Shown here one piece after another: positions 62,425 to 64,000 of a DNA stretch of 64,000 bases; within the stretch, counting starts at the first letter, position 1; each line of letters starts with the position of its first letter. The notes under the pieces were generated by a model. The model searched no databases. It had not been told where the DNA came from and saw nothing but the letters and a program-made list of their open reading frames with translations. The stretch lies in contig NC_088677.1 of NCBI RefSeq assembly GCF_950023065.1, forward strand, positions 17,629,230 to 17,693,229. The letters are read 5' to 3'. A program made the position numbers and the translations under genes. This DNA is from Planococcus citri (Eukaryota > Arthropoda > Insecta > Hemiptera > Pseudococcidae).

Positions 62425-62885
62425 TTTTTACAAGCCCAAAGTACGATAATGCGAACACAGCAGCAGTGTAATTCAAGTTCGCAATACGTTACGAACCTGC
62501 AAACAAGGTATGGTAGTATTCGTAGGTTCGCAAGTTGCGACACTACGAACCTGTACATGAAGCGTTCGCAGGTTCGCAAATTAGCGAGTGAAAATTTTTA
62601 CAAGCCCAAAGTACGATAATGCGAACACAGCAACAGTGTAATTTAAGTTCGCAAGTTACGAACTTGCGAACGAGGTATGGTAGTATTCGTAGGTTCGCAA
62701 GTTGCGACACTACGAACCTGTATATGAAGCGTTCTCAGGTTCGCAAATTGGTGAATGAAAATTTTTACGAGTCCAAAGTACGATAATGCGAACACAGCAA
62801 CAGTGTAATTTCAAGTTCGCAAGTTACGAACCTGCGAACGAGGGTTAGTACTATTCGTAGGTTTGCAAGTTGCGACACTACAAAC
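62425..62885. repeat. Tandem repeat of about 168 bp rich in TTCGCAAG palindromes
   Basis: Three copies starting tttttacaagcccaaag (62425 and 62595) and tttttacgagtccaaag (62762); the third is cut short. Each unit holds aagttcgcaagttacgaac, gtaggttcgcaagttgcgac and aggttcgcaaatt, so several short hairpins can form. The unit ends blend into the surrounding TTGCCAAAAA array. Confidence 0.8.
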
Positions 62886-62889
62886 TTCA

Positions 62890-63640
62890 GACTGTATTTT
62901 TTGCCCCAAAAAATCTGTTTTAGGTGTCAAAATTGCCAAAAAAATCTATGTGCTTTCTTTTAGGTCAAAATTTTCAGAAAGGGCTCATTTTTTGTAAAAA
63001 TTCCCAAAAAACTCTACTTTTTGTATCGAAATTTCCAAAAAATCTCGTTAGTTATTTTTTGTCAAAATAGAAGAGTGTTAAAATTGAGGAGTTCCATGAA
63101 AAAGAGGCCTTAGTCAATTTTTTTTTGGTTTTACAATTCTGAATAATATATTTTCTAATTTTTTTTATTTTTATCAATTCCACCATATTCAGTGATATTG
63201 AAGTATTCTGTGAAAAAAAATAGACCAAGGCCCCTTCTCCATAAAGCTCATGAATCAAAATGACCAAAAAATTTTGCTTTTTGGAAAAAATTGCGAGAAA
63301 TGCCTGATTTTTTAAATTAAAATTTCCTAAAAGTTTCGTTTTGTCAAAATTGCAAAATGAACCTCTTTTAAGTCAAAATTCTCAGAAAGTCATGCTTTTT
63401 TATCGCAAAAAGTCTGTTTTCTTTTGTGTCAAATAAAAATTACCAAAAAATCCTGCGTACCTTTTTTAGCCAAATTTGCAAAAAATCTTATTTTTCTTTG
63501 CAAATACATACAAGTACAGTAAAAAGGACCCATTTTTCTCAAAATTGCCATAACAAATCTATTGTTTACTCAAAATTGTCAAAAGGTTATGTTTTTCGCC
63601 AAAATCGCGGGAACCCCTGTTTTTGGGGTCAAGATTTCTA
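62890..63640. repeat. TTGCCAAAAA-type array, right block
   Basis: Continuation of the loose array after the tandem repeat at 62425-62885, ending where the LTR-like sequence begins. No gene. Confidence 0.5.
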
Positions 63641-63647
63641 GGAAGTT

Positions 63648-63941
63648 GTATTGGGGACTTGGGACTCCAAGTTACCCACCTACGTTGGGAACTTTATGCC
63701 CAGGTATATGCTACACTGAGCTTTCTATATGGTTGATACCTTGCGCATAACTGACCAATAAACCATTGCACGATACATTGTATGTACATACGGGATATTG
63801 GGGTTGTCTCACTCTCACCTGTGGAGTTACTACATAAGGGGTCAGCCTGTCAAGTTCCCAAATCACGGGTCCCCATAAGGAACAGTATGGCTGGTTTGGG
63901 TACCCTGGGTGGGCAAAGTAGTAAGTAATTCCCCCCAACAT
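63648..63941 (+). mobile_element. Probable 5' LTR of a retrotransposon
   Basis: 294 bp beginning TGTATTGGGG and ending CCCCCCAACA, so with short inverted ends. AATAAA occurs at 63756-63761. The texture changes abruptly from the AT-rich array on its left. The following bases look like a primer-binding site, which sets the orientation. The internal region lies outside the window. Confidence 0.7.
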
Positions 63942-64000
63942 TGGCGCCCAACGTGGGGCGCCAATGTTGGTGGAATTAATACTTTGCCCATCGAGGGTCC
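63942..64000 (+). other. Primer-binding site and palindrome after the LTR
   Basis: ttggcgcccaacgtggggc directly after the LTR end starts with TGG, as tRNA-primed LTR elements require, and resembles known PBS sequences. It lies at the centre of an imperfect palindrome: gggcaaagtag...ggcgccc on the left is mirrored by ggggcgcc...tactttgccc on the right. Confidence 0.6.

Noticed and set aside
61534..63647. Search for further upstream LRP1 exons
   Set aside because: No minus-strand frame with LDLa, EGF or YWTD motifs was found; the sequence is repeat arrays.

Overview
The window is nuclear DNA of an animal, most likely an insect. It carries a multi-exon muscle protein 20 (Mp20) gene whose 183-residue product is close to insect Mp20 in length and sequence, and the 3' two-thirds of a giant LDL-receptor-related protein 1 (LRP1) gene with GT-AG introns. 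The AT-rich background is studded with taggtaggtac-type words; a hemipteran such as a mealybug or aphid relative is my guess from texture only.

Both recognisable genes read on the minus strand. LRP1 enters from beyond the right edge. I could place 41 coding exons (61533 down to 33192), and every splice phase agrees, giving 8,090 nt or 2,695 codons plus stop. They encode two beta-propeller/EGF modules, LDLa cluster III (10 repeats), an EGF pair, a propeller, an EGF, LDLa cluster IV (11 repeats), the last propeller, a run of EGFs, one transmembrane helix and a tail with two NPxY motifs. These LDLa counts equal those I recall for vertebrate LRP1. About 1.8 kb after the LRP1 stop comes the Mp20 start codon (31408). 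Mp20 has five exons ending at 19748. LRP1 is a cell-surface endocytic receptor and Mp20 an actin-associated muscle protein; nothing in the sequence links their functions.

The rest is repeats. 1-5,550: low-complexity sequence and a decayed non-LTR retrotransposon (minus strand). 5,750-8,150: a block of unique-looking sequence that may be a terminal exon and 3' UTR on the plus strand. 8,230-18,910: a mosaic of foldback elements, duplicated blocks, short inverted-repeat elements, a solo LTR and an orphan copy of Mp20 exon 3. 20,758-23,219: another foldback. 23,545-26,600: two non-LTR retrotransposon 3' ends sharing a tail hairpin, one with a long open RT-RNase H frame. The LRP1 introns hold two minisatellite families, three foldback-like structures and long degenerate TTGCCAAAAA-type arrays. 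The right edge (63,648-64,000) looks like an LTR followed by a primer-binding site.

The most unusual feature is a set of foldback elements whose arms are built of roughly 100-135 bp tandem tiles. Several share a core resembling CGCGAAATTTTAA-n-ATTTTGATAGGTCGC. One insertion is documented by an empty copy of its target in the same window. All coordinates and alignments were made by eye.
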